The translations under genes and the position numbers were made by a program. This document shows positions 52,906 through 61,605 of a stretch of DNA of 64,000 nucleotides, in pieces; the first letter of the stretch is position 1, and each line of letters opens with the position of its first letter. The notes under the pieces were generated by a model that was given only the letters and a program-made list of their open reading frames with translations, had not been told where the DNA came from and searched no databases. The stretch is taken from the NCBI RefSeq assembly GCF_040222955.1, contig NZ_JAVKCA010000007.1, forward strand, positions 248,001-312,000, in the 5' to 3' direction. Source of the DNA: Marinoscillum sp040222955. Its GTDB lineage: Bacteria > Bacteroidota > Bacteroidia > Cytophagales > Cyclobacteriaceae.

Positions 52906-55860
52906 ATGCGGGGGGTTCTACTGTTCTTGCTGCTGTTTTCCTTTGGCATAAGTAAAGGACAGGAGAGATGTGCGACCAATCAGCTGAATGCCAATGTTAG
53001 AAGAACAGAAGTTCAATCTGACTTTGAAGGCTGGCTAAAAAAGTGTATTCAGGAAAAGAAAGCACTGCAATCTGTTTCCGCACAAAGAGCCACTGTGTAT
53101 CAAGTCCCTGTTGTTTTCCACATTATACACGATGGTAGCCCGGTAGGCTCTGGCTCCAACATCCCCGATGACAAAATACTTGAGCAGCTGCAAATCATCA
53201 ACGAAGATTTTAGCCGAACCAATGCTGACGCCTCTGAAACCCCTGCTGAATATCAGAGTGTGGCAGCCGATGCAGAAATTCAGTTTGTCCTGGCCAAACA
53301 GGATCCTGAAGGTCTGCCGACCAGCGGAATCGTGAGGCTTCAGGGCTCCAAATCCACCTACAGCCCCTCAGAGGATGCCTTGCTGACCTCAGAGAGCTAC
53401 TGGCCACAAAATGACTACCTGAATATCTACGTTACCGATCTGAGCCAGGGCAACCTCGGCTATGCTCAGTTCCCGTTTTCCAACCTCCCGGGCATCGCCT
53501 CGGAGCTGGAAAACTACAAGTCTACGGATGGTGTGGTGCTGGATTATGCATGGACCGGTATCAATGAAAACACCGGCAGCTTCGATAGCAAAGGGCGTAC
53601 CGCCACCCACGAGATCGGTCATTACCTGGGTTTGCGCCACATTTGGGGCGATGGAGGCTGTGGGGTCGATGATTTTTGTGAAGACACGCCACCTGCCTCA
53701 GGCTCATCCACAGGTTGCCCCAAAGATAAAATCTCCTGCGACACCAAAGACATGATCCAAAACTTCATGGACTATACAGATGACGTGTGCATGAACCTTT
53801 TTACCACCTGCCAAAAGCAGAGGATGCACACCGTACTGGAAGAAAGCCCCAGAAGGGCTTCGCTCCTCACCTCTCCGGGCCTGCTGGAGCCTGTACTCAC
53901 CAATAACGACCTGGGAATACGATCGGCTATAGCTCCCACCCAATCTCAATGCGCAAGTACGGTAACTCCGGGAATTCAGGTGAGAAATTATGGCCTCAAT
54001 GCCATCACTACTTTCAGGGTGGCTCTTTTCCATGAGGGCACTCTGCAAGAAACCCTCAGTTCAAACGTACCATTAACTACAGGCGAGACAACGGAAATCA
54101 ATTTTACCCCTCTGTTTTTGAATGATCAGGAGGCTAATGAATTCACCTTTGTGGTCACTCAGGTAAATGGCGGCCCCGATGGAAATGATCAAAACAACAG
54201 CCTTACAGTAACCATTGCTCCGTTTCTCCCTAAGGTGGTTCCGTTTTTTGAAGATTTTGAGGCAGGCAACAGTTACTACAAGATCACCGAAACCGGAGAC
54301 CAGTCGGCATGGACCTTCACCACAGCACCTGACTCCACACCTTCCAATCAGGCGGCAGTTCTTCCTTTTTACAATCAAACCGCCAATTTTGGTTATCAGG
54401 ATTTCCTGATCACGCCCACCCTTGATTTCTCAGCACTCACCTCTGTACAGCTGGACTTCAGCTACGCATACGCTTCCCGTTTTTCGGAAAACCTGGATGG
54501 GCTCATTGTGTTGGTTTCCACCAACTGCGGGCAGGATTTTCTTCTTCAGGACATGGTATTTGAGCGCTATGGCAAAAACCTGCGCACCGCTGGCACCAGC
54601 GATTTCAGCTTCATACCCGATGAACTTTCCGACTGGGAAAGCGTCAACCTCAACCTGACGAAATTTGCAGGTGAAGAGCAGGTACAAATAGCCTTTGCAG
54701 GGGTAAATGGTGGGGGCAACAACATCTATCTGGACAACATCTCAGTGACGTCAGCAAACCTGCTGGCATATGATATAGGAATCAAATCAGTGGAAAACCT
54801 GCCTGTGGTAAGCTGTGAGCAATCGGCTTTCCCGCTGGTGGAGATCAAAAATTATGGGTATGAAGATGTCAGGGACATTGAGTTTCAGGTGGAAGTGAAT
54901 GGGGTTACTTTTATGGAAGAATTCCATGACCTTTTCTTACCTTCCGGTCATTCAGAAACCTTTATGGTGAACACCTCTGAGTATATGGCAGAGGGCTTCA
55001 ATGAGTTCATCTTCACCATTAGTCAGGTGAACGGACGGCAGGACGAACAGGCCGCCAATGATCAGAAAACTTTTTACGGGCTGGTGAATGACGCAGAAGA
55101 CGCCATTCCCGTACAGGAAACTTTTGAAAATCAAAGCTGGATTGTTGTGGATCCTACAGGAGTTCCCCTATTTGAAGTATTGCGCGTGAATAAGGACACC
55201 GTGTTGGCTTCTATGAGCTATGGCAATGAAACCATCAGTAAGAGTTACCTGATTTCACCCACCCTCCAAACCGGCCCTTACAGCCAGGGGGCAATTCGGT
55301 TCGATTACTCCTATGGTCAGCGCACGGGATTTAATGACAACCTGAAGGTACTTCTGTCTTTGAATTGTGGAAAAACCTTTGAAAAAGAGCTCCTCAGCCT
55401 CAACTCTGAGCAGCTGGCTGTGAAGGTAAGCAACACCGAATGGGTGCCCGAATCAAGAGAAGACTGGAAGACGGCCTTTATTGATATCACTGAATACATG
55501 AACTGGCCGGAGCTCCGGATTGCGCTGGTCTTTTCCAACGGCAATGGCAACAGACTCTACCTGGACAACATCAATGTGCTCACCTCTAATGACCCGGGAC
55601 TCCCTGAGTTTCAGAACCAGGTGCAACTTTATCCCAACCCTGCTACCACAGAGTTTAATGTCGCCTTTAACCTTCCAGACAAACAAACCATCAACCTCCA
55701 ACTCATAGATATCAGTGGCAAAGTGCTCTTCGATCAGAACTTTAGCAACATCATCAATCAAACGATCAATCTCAAAGCACCGTCTCAAAGTGGCTTCTAC
55801 ATTCTTCATGTAAGTGGTCCTGATATTAGCTACACCAAAAGATTGTTTATCAGACAATAG
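52906..55860 (+). CDS. Secreted M43-type metalloprotease with T9SS sorting domain
   Basis: 984 residues. A signal peptide ends near ISKGQ. A prodomain-like stretch precedes the M43 (pappalysin-like) catalytic domain (about 55-325). The zinc site is HEIGHYLGLRHIWGD from His235 (HExxHxxGxxH type), and MDYTDD serves as the Met-turn. Cysteines around CGVDDFCEDTPP and CPKDKISCD suggest disulfides. Two repeated beta-rich modules (about 330-610 and 620-895) share ENFEAGN/ENQSW-like openings and YLDNI(S/N)V endings. The C-terminus (about 905-984) has YPNPATTEFNV, ISGKVLF and SGFYILHVSG, a T9SS sorting domain. It probably digests external protein. Confidence 0.93.
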   Translation: MRGVLLFLLLFSFGISKGQERCATNQLNANVRRTEVQSDFEGWLKKCIQEKKALQSVSAQRATVYQVPVVFHIIHDGSPVGSGSNIPDDKILEQLQIINEDFSRTNADASETPAEYQSVAADAEIQFVLAKQDPEGLPTSGIVRLQGSKSTYSPSEDALLTSESYWPQNDYLNIYVTDLSQGNLGYAQFPFSNLPGIASELENYKSTDGVVLDYAWTGINENTGSFDSKGRTATHEIGHYLGLRHIWGDGGCGVDDFCEDTPPASGSSTGCPKDKISCDTKDMIQNFMDYTDDVCMNLFTTCQKQRMHTVLEESPRRASLLTSPGLLEPVLTNNDLGIRSAIAPTQSQCASTVTPGIQVRNYGLNAITTFRVALFHEGTLQETLSSNVPLTTGETTEINFTPLFLNDQEANEFTFVVTQVNGGPDGNDQNNSLTVTIAPFLPKVVPFFEDFEAGNSYYKITETGDQSAWTFTTAPDSTPSNQAAVLPFYNQTANFGYQDFLITPTLDFSALTSVQLDFSYAYASRFSENLDGLIVLVSTNCGQDFLLQDMVFERYGKNLRTAGTSDFSFIPDELSDWESVNLNLTKFAGEEQVQIAFAGVNGGGNNIYLDNISVTSANLLAYDIGIKSVENLPVVSCEQSAFPLVEIKNYGYEDVRDIEFQVEVNGVTFMEEFHDLFLPSGHSETFMVNTSEYMAEGFNEFIFTISQVNGRQDEQAANDQKTFYGLVNDAEDAIPVQETFENQSWIVVDPTGVPLFEVLRVNKDTVLASMSYGNETISKSYLISPTLQTGPYSQGAIRFDYSYGQRTGFNDNLKVLLSLNCGKTFEKELLSLNSEQLAVKVSNTEWVPESREDWKTAFIDITEYMNWPELRIALVFSNGNGNRLYLDNINVLTSNDPGLPEFQNQVQLYPNPATTEFNVAFNLPDKQTINLQLIDISGKVLFDQNFSNIINQTINLKAPSQSGFYILHVSGPDISYTKRLFIRQ

Positions 55861-55890
55861 AAATCCCAAATCAGGTTAATTTTACCGCCC

Positions 55891-58548
55891 ATGAGGATAG
55901 GAATTATTTTTGGAGGTCAGTCTCGCGAAAGAGAGATTTCATTTGCCGGCGGACGTACCGTCTACGATAATCTTAACAAAACGCTTTTTACCCCTGTACC
56001 CATTTTCATAGATAGTCTGGGCAACTTCATACTACTGGACTGGCAATACCTCTACAAGGGTACAATCAGGGATTTCTATCCATCGGCAGAGCACCTGCCC
56101 CCCAGCCCCCATTTCTTTCAGGTATACGCCGAGTCGCTGCTGGAAGAACCAGATCGCCTGGAGAAAAGCATGGCAGCTGTCGGACAAAAAATTACTCCGG
56201 ATGAGCTGTCAAGGCATATCGATTTTGCCTTTCTTGCCCTGCATGGGCCTTATGGTGAAGATGGAAACATTCAGGGCATTCTGGAGTGGTATGGAATCCC
56301 CTATTCCGGAGCAGGCATACTGCCCAGCAGTATCGGTATTGACAAAGAGGTGCAAAAACGGGTCCTGAAAACCGCTGGTTTTGAGACACCAAAGAGCACC
56401 ACCGTAGAACGTTCCCTGTGGCTCACCAGCAAAAATACAGTCATTCAAAACCTGGAGCAGGAGTTTACCTACCCGATGGTCATCAAAGCACCTCACCAGG
56501 GCTCCTCCATTGGTGTGAGTATTGCCGAGGATCGAGTTACGTTACAGGCAGGGCTCAATCGGTCATTTTTTATAGAAACCATTGAGATAGCAAGTTGGAA
56601 AGCAAAGTCAGATGAACAAAAGCGCAACCTCCTGATCACATTTACAGACATACGGGAGGGTCTCGGGTTTCCTGTGCTGGCCGCCGGACAAATGGTTTAT
56701 CACCCTGAGAAACTATGGCAGTTGCTCGATCAAAGCGAAGAAGCCAACCTGGAACTGGAGTCTCCCAATGGAGAGGCGCTCGTACTGGTAGAGTCATTCA
56801 TCGAAGGCCGCGAGTTTTCGTGTATTGTCATCGAAAACGAGGCTGGCGCCCCAATGGCCCTGCCCCCGACAGAAATCAAAAAACGCACGGATCTCTTTGA
56901 CTACCGCTCCAAATATCTTCCTGGAATTAGCCGCAAGATCACTCCCATAGACCTGCCTGAGCAGGACATTGTGAGGATCATGAGGAAATCAGAGGCCCTT
57001 TTCACGGCGCTCCACAGTCAGGTATATGCCAGGATCGATGGTTTTTTTACGGCTGAGGGTGCTATTTTTCTGAATGACCCCAACACTACCTCGGGGATGC
57101 TGCCCTCTTCTTTCTTTTTTCATCAGGCAGCAGAGATCGGTTTCAACCCCTCACAGTTTCTTACCTATATCATTTCCAGAAGTATCTCCGCCAGACTCAA
57201 TGCTGGTAAAAAGATCTATCACCTTTTAACACTAGCACAAACCCTGCAGGCCAACCTGCTGCAGGCAGCGGCTCATCAGGGAGAGAAGATCAAAGTGGCA
57301 GTGATCATGGGTGGTTTCTCTTCCGAAAGACACATTAGTGTGGAAAGTGGACGAAACATTTACGAAAAGCTGGCATCCTCCGGTAAATACCTGCCCATTC
57401 CGGTTTTCCTGACCGGTGATGAATCACAGCACCTGCTTTATCAGTTACCGATCAACATCATGCTGAAGGACAATGCTGATGATATCCGTGAGAAAATCAC
57501 CCAACACACTGAGGTCACCCATCCGGTAATTGCTGGGATCAGAAAAAAAGCCCATCACCTGATGACCCAGTTTGCCTATGAAGAAGCGCTGCAGCTGGAG
57601 TCGCTCACCTATGACCAGCTGGCTACCCGGGTAGATTTTGCTTTTATTGCTTTGCATGGCAGGCCCGGAGAAGATGGTGCGGTGCAGGAGCAACTGGAGC
57701 TGAGAAATGTCCCCTACAATGGCTCTGGAGTGGATAGTTCCAGAATCTCCATTAATAAATACGACACTAACGAGCTCCTCAGGGCCAATGGCATCCTGGT
57801 GGCCGATCATATGCTCGTCTATCAGGAAGACTACCAGCAAAACCCTGAAAAAACCATCGAATCCATCACTTCGCGATTCAGTCTGCCGCTCATTGCCAAA
57901 CCGGCAGATGACGGGTGCTCCTCTGCAGTGAAAAAGATCAAAACCCGGGCGGAATTGGAGGCTTTCGCCGAAATGATGTTTAGAAGTGAAGAGGCCTTTC
58001 TTCCGCAGCCCATGAAGACACTGAACCTGAAGGCCAACGAAGAGTTTCCTCAGAAAAACTTCTTCCTTGTAGAGTCCCTGATCAGTGCTGAAGGAGCGGA
58101 TAAATTTCTGGAGATCACCGGTGGCATGCTCACCCGGCTACAGCCAGATGGCAGTCTCCACTATGAAGTGTTTGAACCTTCTGAGGCCCTGGCTTCCGGG
58201 GAGGTGCTTTCCCTTGAGGAAAAATTTCTTGCCGGTGAAGGTCAGAACATTACCCCCGCCAGGTTTGCAGACACTCCTGAGGGATATGCCACCATTGCCC
58301 GATCCGTAAAAGAGACCCTGGAGAAAACAGCACGAACCATTCAGGTAGAGGGCTACTGCCGGATCGACGCTTTTGTGCGAATCACAGGGCAGAAAGTAGA
58401 CACCATCATCATAGAGATTAATTCGCTGCCAGGAATGACCCCTGCAACCGCCATTTTTCATCAGGCTGCACTCAATAATATGAAGCCTTATGAGTTTATA
58501 GACCAGATCATTCAATATGGGTTTGCCAGACATCAGGTGGAAAAATGA
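55891..58548 (+). CDS. ddl: Double-length D-alanine-D-alanine ligase (two ATP-grasp modules)
   Basis: 885 residues, about two and a half times a normal Ddl. Module 1 (about 1-455) has GIIFGGQSREREISF, ALHGPYGEDGNIQG, the ATP loop KAPHQGSSIGV and YARIDGFF. Its metal motif reads LNDPNTTSGM, where EINxxPGM is expected. Module 2 (about 466-880) has VIMGGFSSERHISVESG, ALHGRPGEDGAVQ, YCRIDAFV and the intact EINSLPGMTP. Its glycine-rich loop reads GCSSAV in place of GSSxGV. Each half is therefore degenerate in a different place. It makes D-Ala-D-Ala for peptidoglycan; one half may be regulatory. A PASTA protein gene follows. Confidence 0.88.
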   Translation: MRIGIIFGGQSREREISFAGGRTVYDNLNKTLFTPVPIFIDSLGNFILLDWQYLYKGTIRDFYPSAEHLPPSPHFFQVYAESLLEEPDRLEKSMAAVGQKITPDELSRHIDFAFLALHGPYGEDGNIQGILEWYGIPYSGAGILPSSIGIDKEVQKRVLKTAGFETPKSTTVERSLWLTSKNTVIQNLEQEFTYPMVIKAPHQGSSIGVSIAEDRVTLQAGLNRSFFIETIEIASWKAKSDEQKRNLLITFTDIREGLGFPVLAAGQMVYHPEKLWQLLDQSEEANLELESPNGEALVLVESFIEGREFSCIVIENEAGAPMALPPTEIKKRTDLFDYRSKYLPGISRKITPIDLPEQDIVRIMRKSEALFTALHSQVYARIDGFFTAEGAIFLNDPNTTSGMLPSSFFFHQAAEIGFNPSQFLTYIISRSISARLNAGKKIYHLLTLAQTLQANLLQAAAHQGEKIKVAVIMGGFSSERHISVESGRNIYEKLASSGKYLPIPVFLTGDESQHLLYQLPINIMLKDNADDIREKITQHTEVTHPVIAGIRKKAHHLMTQFAYEEALQLESLTYDQLATRVDFAFIALHGRPGEDGAVQEQLELRNVPYNGSGVDSSRISINKYDTNELLRANGILVADHMLVYQEDYQQNPEKTIESITSRFSLPLIAKPADDGCSSAVKKIKTRAELEAFAEMMFRSEEAFLPQPMKTLNLKANEEFPQKNFFLVESLISAEGADKFLEITGGMLTRLQPDGSLHYEVFEPSEALASGEVLSLEEKFLAGEGQNITPARFADTPEGYATIARSVKETLEKTARTIQVEGYCRIDAFVRITGQKVDTIIIEINSLPGMTPATAIFHQAALNNMKPYEFIDQIIQYGFARHQVEK

Positions 58549-58619
58549 CAAGCCCTCAATGAAAGATTTACAGTTTGTTTATCTTCGATTTTCAACAAGA
58601 CCAGAACGTATAGCTATTT

Positions 58620-59468
58620 ATGTCCATTTTTAAAGTCGACTCCTGGAAAGACCTGGCGCTTCACGCTTTCATTATCGTTGGTTTGGGGGTTGTTTTCATC
58701 TTCATTTTCTTTTTCATGTATCTGCCTATGAGTACCAATCATGGGGAAACGATCACCGTACCAGATGTGCGCGGCATTACAGTGGATGAACTGGATGACT
58801 TTCTGGGAATCCGTGACCTTCGTTATGAAGTGACTGCAGATTCCGGGTTTTCTGCCAACATGCCACCATTGGCCGTCTTGAAGCAATTTCCTCAGCCCAA
58901 TGCCAAGGTAAAAGAAAATCGAAAAATCTATGTGACCCTCAATGCCGAAAGGGCACCGCTGGTAAGGATGCCTAAACTGGTGAGCGGATCGGTGAAAAAT
59001 GCTCAGCTCGTACTCAAGACTTACGACCTGGAACTGGGAGAGATCAGGTATGTACCAGACCTGGCCCTCAATTATGTACTGGAACAGAGAACTGATGGAC
59101 GTGAGGTACTGGAGGGCGAACGCATACCAAAAGGCTCCGTTATTGACCTGGTGGTGGGTGATGGACTCGGAAAGCAATCCCTGGAATCACCTAACCTTAT
59201 CGGGTTGGATCTCGAAAGTGCGCAATTTGCCATTGTGGGCTCCGGATTAAAAATAGGAGAAACGAAGCACGAGAAGGAAGGTGTGGCCGTTATAGAAACC
59301 GAAATGGAAGACGGAACTTTCACTTACAAAGAACAAAGGGTATCACCAGGGGCAGTTTTCAAGCAACAACCTAGCGCCGGAGTACGCATGCGCCTTGGCC
59401 AGATGGTAGACCTCTGGGTCTATAGCCCGGACTCGTTAAATACCAATCCTACCCTACTGGATCAATAG
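58620..59468 (+). CDS. PASTA-domain membrane protein
   Basis: 282 residues. One N-terminal transmembrane helix (about 16-36, IIVGLGVVFIFIFFFMYLP) is followed by three PASTA repeats in the periplasm (about 45-110, 112-185 and 188-275). Repeat signatures are ITVPDVRGITVDELDDFL, VRMPKLVSGSVKNAQLVL and ESPNLIGLDLESAQFAIVG. PASTA domains bind peptidoglycan-like muropeptides or beta-lactams. There is no kinase domain. Position after ddl points to a role at the cell wall. Its stop codon overlaps the next start. Confidence 0.9.
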   Translation: MSIFKVDSWKDLALHAFIIVGLGVVFIFIFFFMYLPMSTNHGETITVPDVRGITVDELDDFLGIRDLRYEVTADSGFSANMPPLAVLKQFPQPNAKVKENRKIYVTLNAERAPLVRMPKLVSGSVKNAQLVLKTYDLELGEIRYVPDLALNYVLEQRTDGREVLEGERIPKGSVIDLVVGDGLGKQSLESPNLIGLDLESAQFAIVGSGLKIGETKHEKEGVAVIETEMEDGTFTYKEQRVSPGAVFKQQPSAGVRMRLGQMVDLWVYSPDSLNTNPTLLDQ

Positions 59469-61306
59469 TGCGCATCTACCTCTATAGCATCCTTTTCACG
59501 CTGGCCTGTGTAGGACAAGCCCAGTTTACGATTAAAGGCATTCAAAATGCCAATCATCGTCAGCTCCGTTCGGCCTCTGAGCATTCACTGACCTTACCGT
59601 TTTGGGATGACTTCTCCACCTCGGATGGCACCCCGGATACGCTCCTGTGGATTACAGGTGGGGACGTGTTTGTAAATGCCACCCTGGCTCAAAACCCACC
59701 CACCTATCGGGTGGCGACGTTTGACGGACTGAAAGGAAACGGCTTGGCGCACGACATTGCCAGCGGTTTCAGCGGACCTGCAGACAGCCTTATTTCTCAG
59801 CCGATTGACTTAAGTCAGATCAGTAATTTCAAAAAAACCACCGTCTACCTCAGCTTCTACTGGCAAGCCCGAGGCAACGGCGAGATTCCTGACGAAAAAG
59901 ACTCCATTCGTGTGCAGTTTGCCACCGTGGACTCGCTGTGGGTGACGCAATGGGCACAGGTCGGGGGGCTCGAAAATGCATCCGATTACTTTCAGCAGGT
60001 GATCATCCCTGTTTCAGGTAATGAGTTTTTCCACGAGCGGTTTCAGTTCAAATTTCAAGCTTTCAGCAGCCTGAAAGGCCCGTTTGATACGTGGCACATC
60101 GATTATGTCTACCTCAATCAGGACAGAAGTGAAACTGATCTTTCGCATTTCGACAGGAGCCTCTCCGGAAGTGCATCACTTCTGTTTTCACCCTACTATG
60201 AAGTACCGGCAGATCATTTCTTCCGAAACCCTACCAAATACCTGAGTGGACAAAGTGTACTGGCTACCAACCTCGACGCAGAAACGGCCGTGGGCCATCC
60301 GCTGGATTACTACTATCAACTGGAAAACCTTACGACGGGCGAGGTTTATGATTTTACCTCCATGGGCAATGGCGGCCTGGGTGGTCTCGATCCGCTGGAA
60401 TACAGAACCGTCCTGGGACCTTCTGATATAGCAATTGAAGCTTATAACACCCCACTGGACTCTCAGGTGATGATGTCTACCTTTTATTACGAAACGGGCG
60501 ACAAAAACCTGTTTGAAGTGGTGAATGGGTCAGACACGGTGTTTCTTCCTGTCAACCTGAAAGTGAATGACACCATTCGTACCCGATACACCCTGCACAA
60601 TCACTACGCCTATGACGATGGTACGGCAGAATTCGCCGCAGCTATCAATCTGCTAAAAGGTCAGGTAGCGGTTAAATTTGCTCTGGAAGAGGCCGATACA
60701 CTCACTCATGTGGACATCTACTTTCCTGACATTGCACCAGACCCATCGGGAAGTTCCGTGGACATCCTGGTTTGGGACCGCCTGGACGATGCCAGGATAC
60801 TCTCCAGGCAGCCCTATACCATCCAAAGTCCAACCGGACTCAATGAATTTACCCGAATCAAACTCAGTCAGCCCGTGCTCACCAGAGATACTGTCTACGT
60901 AGGTTATCAGCAGTTTACGGACAATTACCTGGGCGTGGGCTTTGACAGAAGCAACACCATTGCCAGCAATAATATCTATACCAACGTGACGGGCGTTTGG
61001 GAGCAAAACACCCGACTAAGTGGGGTACTCATGATTCGTCCGGTCTTTGAATTTGATTCTACTTTTATCCTCAGTACTCCTACTCCCCTTGCGGAGATCA
61101 CAGCCTATCCCAATCCCTCCACAGGTACGCTCAGCATTAATGGGAACTTCAATCAACTAACTATTTTCAACCTTTCGGGCCAGGCGGTCTATTCATCTGA
61201 TAAGCGGTCATCCTATGATCTTTCATTTTTGGAGGATGGGATATATTTGCTAAAAATAAACAGCAAAAATTCCATTACCACCCAAAAACTGATCATCAGG
61301 AAATGA
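59468..61306 (+). CDS. Secreted protein with T9SS sorting domain, function unknown
   Basis: 612 residues, starting with GTG 59468 in the PASTA stop codon (TAGTG). A signal peptide ends near VGQAQ. The first part has SLTLPFWDDFSTSDG and YLSFYWQARGNGEIPDEKDSIRVQF, a jelly-roll-like pattern found in many Bacteroidota cell-surface proteins. The C-terminus (about 540-612) is a T9SS sorting domain with AYPNPSTGTLSING, LSGQAVYSS and GIYLLKINSKN. No catalytic motif seen. It overlaps the rhodanese start by 4 bp. Confidence 0.8.
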   Translation: MRIYLYSILFTLACVGQAQFTIKGIQNANHRQLRSASEHSLTLPFWDDFSTSDGTPDTLLWITGGDVFVNATLAQNPPTYRVATFDGLKGNGLAHDIASGFSGPADSLISQPIDLSQISNFKKTTVYLSFYWQARGNGEIPDEKDSIRVQFATVDSLWVTQWAQVGGLENASDYFQQVIIPVSGNEFFHERFQFKFQAFSSLKGPFDTWHIDYVYLNQDRSETDLSHFDRSLSGSASLLFSPYYEVPADHFFRNPTKYLSGQSVLATNLDAETAVGHPLDYYYQLENLTTGEVYDFTSMGNGGLGGLDPLEYRTVLGPSDIAIEAYNTPLDSQVMMSTFYYETGDKNLFEVVNGSDTVFLPVNLKVNDTIRTRYTLHNHYAYDDGTAEFAAAINLLKGQVAVKFALEEADTLTHVDIYFPDIAPDPSGSSVDILVWDRLDDARILSRQPYTIQSPTGLNEFTRIKLSQPVLTRDTVYVGYQQFTDNYLGVGFDRSNTIASNNIYTNVTGVWEQNTRLSGVLMIRPVFEFDSTFILSTPTPLAEITAYPNPSTGTLSINGNFNQLTIFNLSGQAVYSSDKRSSYDLSFLEDGIYLLKINSKNSITTQKLIIRK

Positions 61307-61605
61307 ATGACATTACCCCGGAAGAATTAAAATCGAGACTCGAAAAGGGCGAAACCCTACCCCTGTTCGATGTGCGTGAGGATTGGGAGTACGATGAATC
61401 CAATATTGGCGCCGAGCTTCTCCCACTTGCCAGCATACCCCTCAGACTCAAAGAACTGGAACCCCTGAAAGCAAAAGAAGTGATTGTACACTGCAAAAGT
61501 GGATCCAGAAGCCATCAGGCCAAAAAATACCTTTCCAAGCAAGGCTTCAGACAGGTGAGATCGCTCATCGGAGGCATAGAAGCGTACCTAAACAACCAAA
61601 AATGA
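61303..61605 (+). CDS. Rhodanese-domain sulfurtransferase
   Basis: 100 residues, a single rhodanese domain. It opens ITPEELKSRLEKGETLPLFDVREDWEY. The catalytic Cys lies in VIVHCKSGSRSHQAKKYL, followed by LIGGIEAY. Active-site loop CKSGSR is the standard six-residue rhodanese loop. There is no signal peptide, so it is cytoplasmic although its neighbours are secreted. It overlaps both neighbours by 4 bp (ATGA), so it must be translated with them. Confidence 0.93.
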   Translation: MNDITPEELKSRLEKGETLPLFDVREDWEYDESNIGAELLPLASIPLRLKELEPLKAKEVIVHCKSGSRSHQAKKYLSKQGFRQVRSLIGGIEAYLNNQK

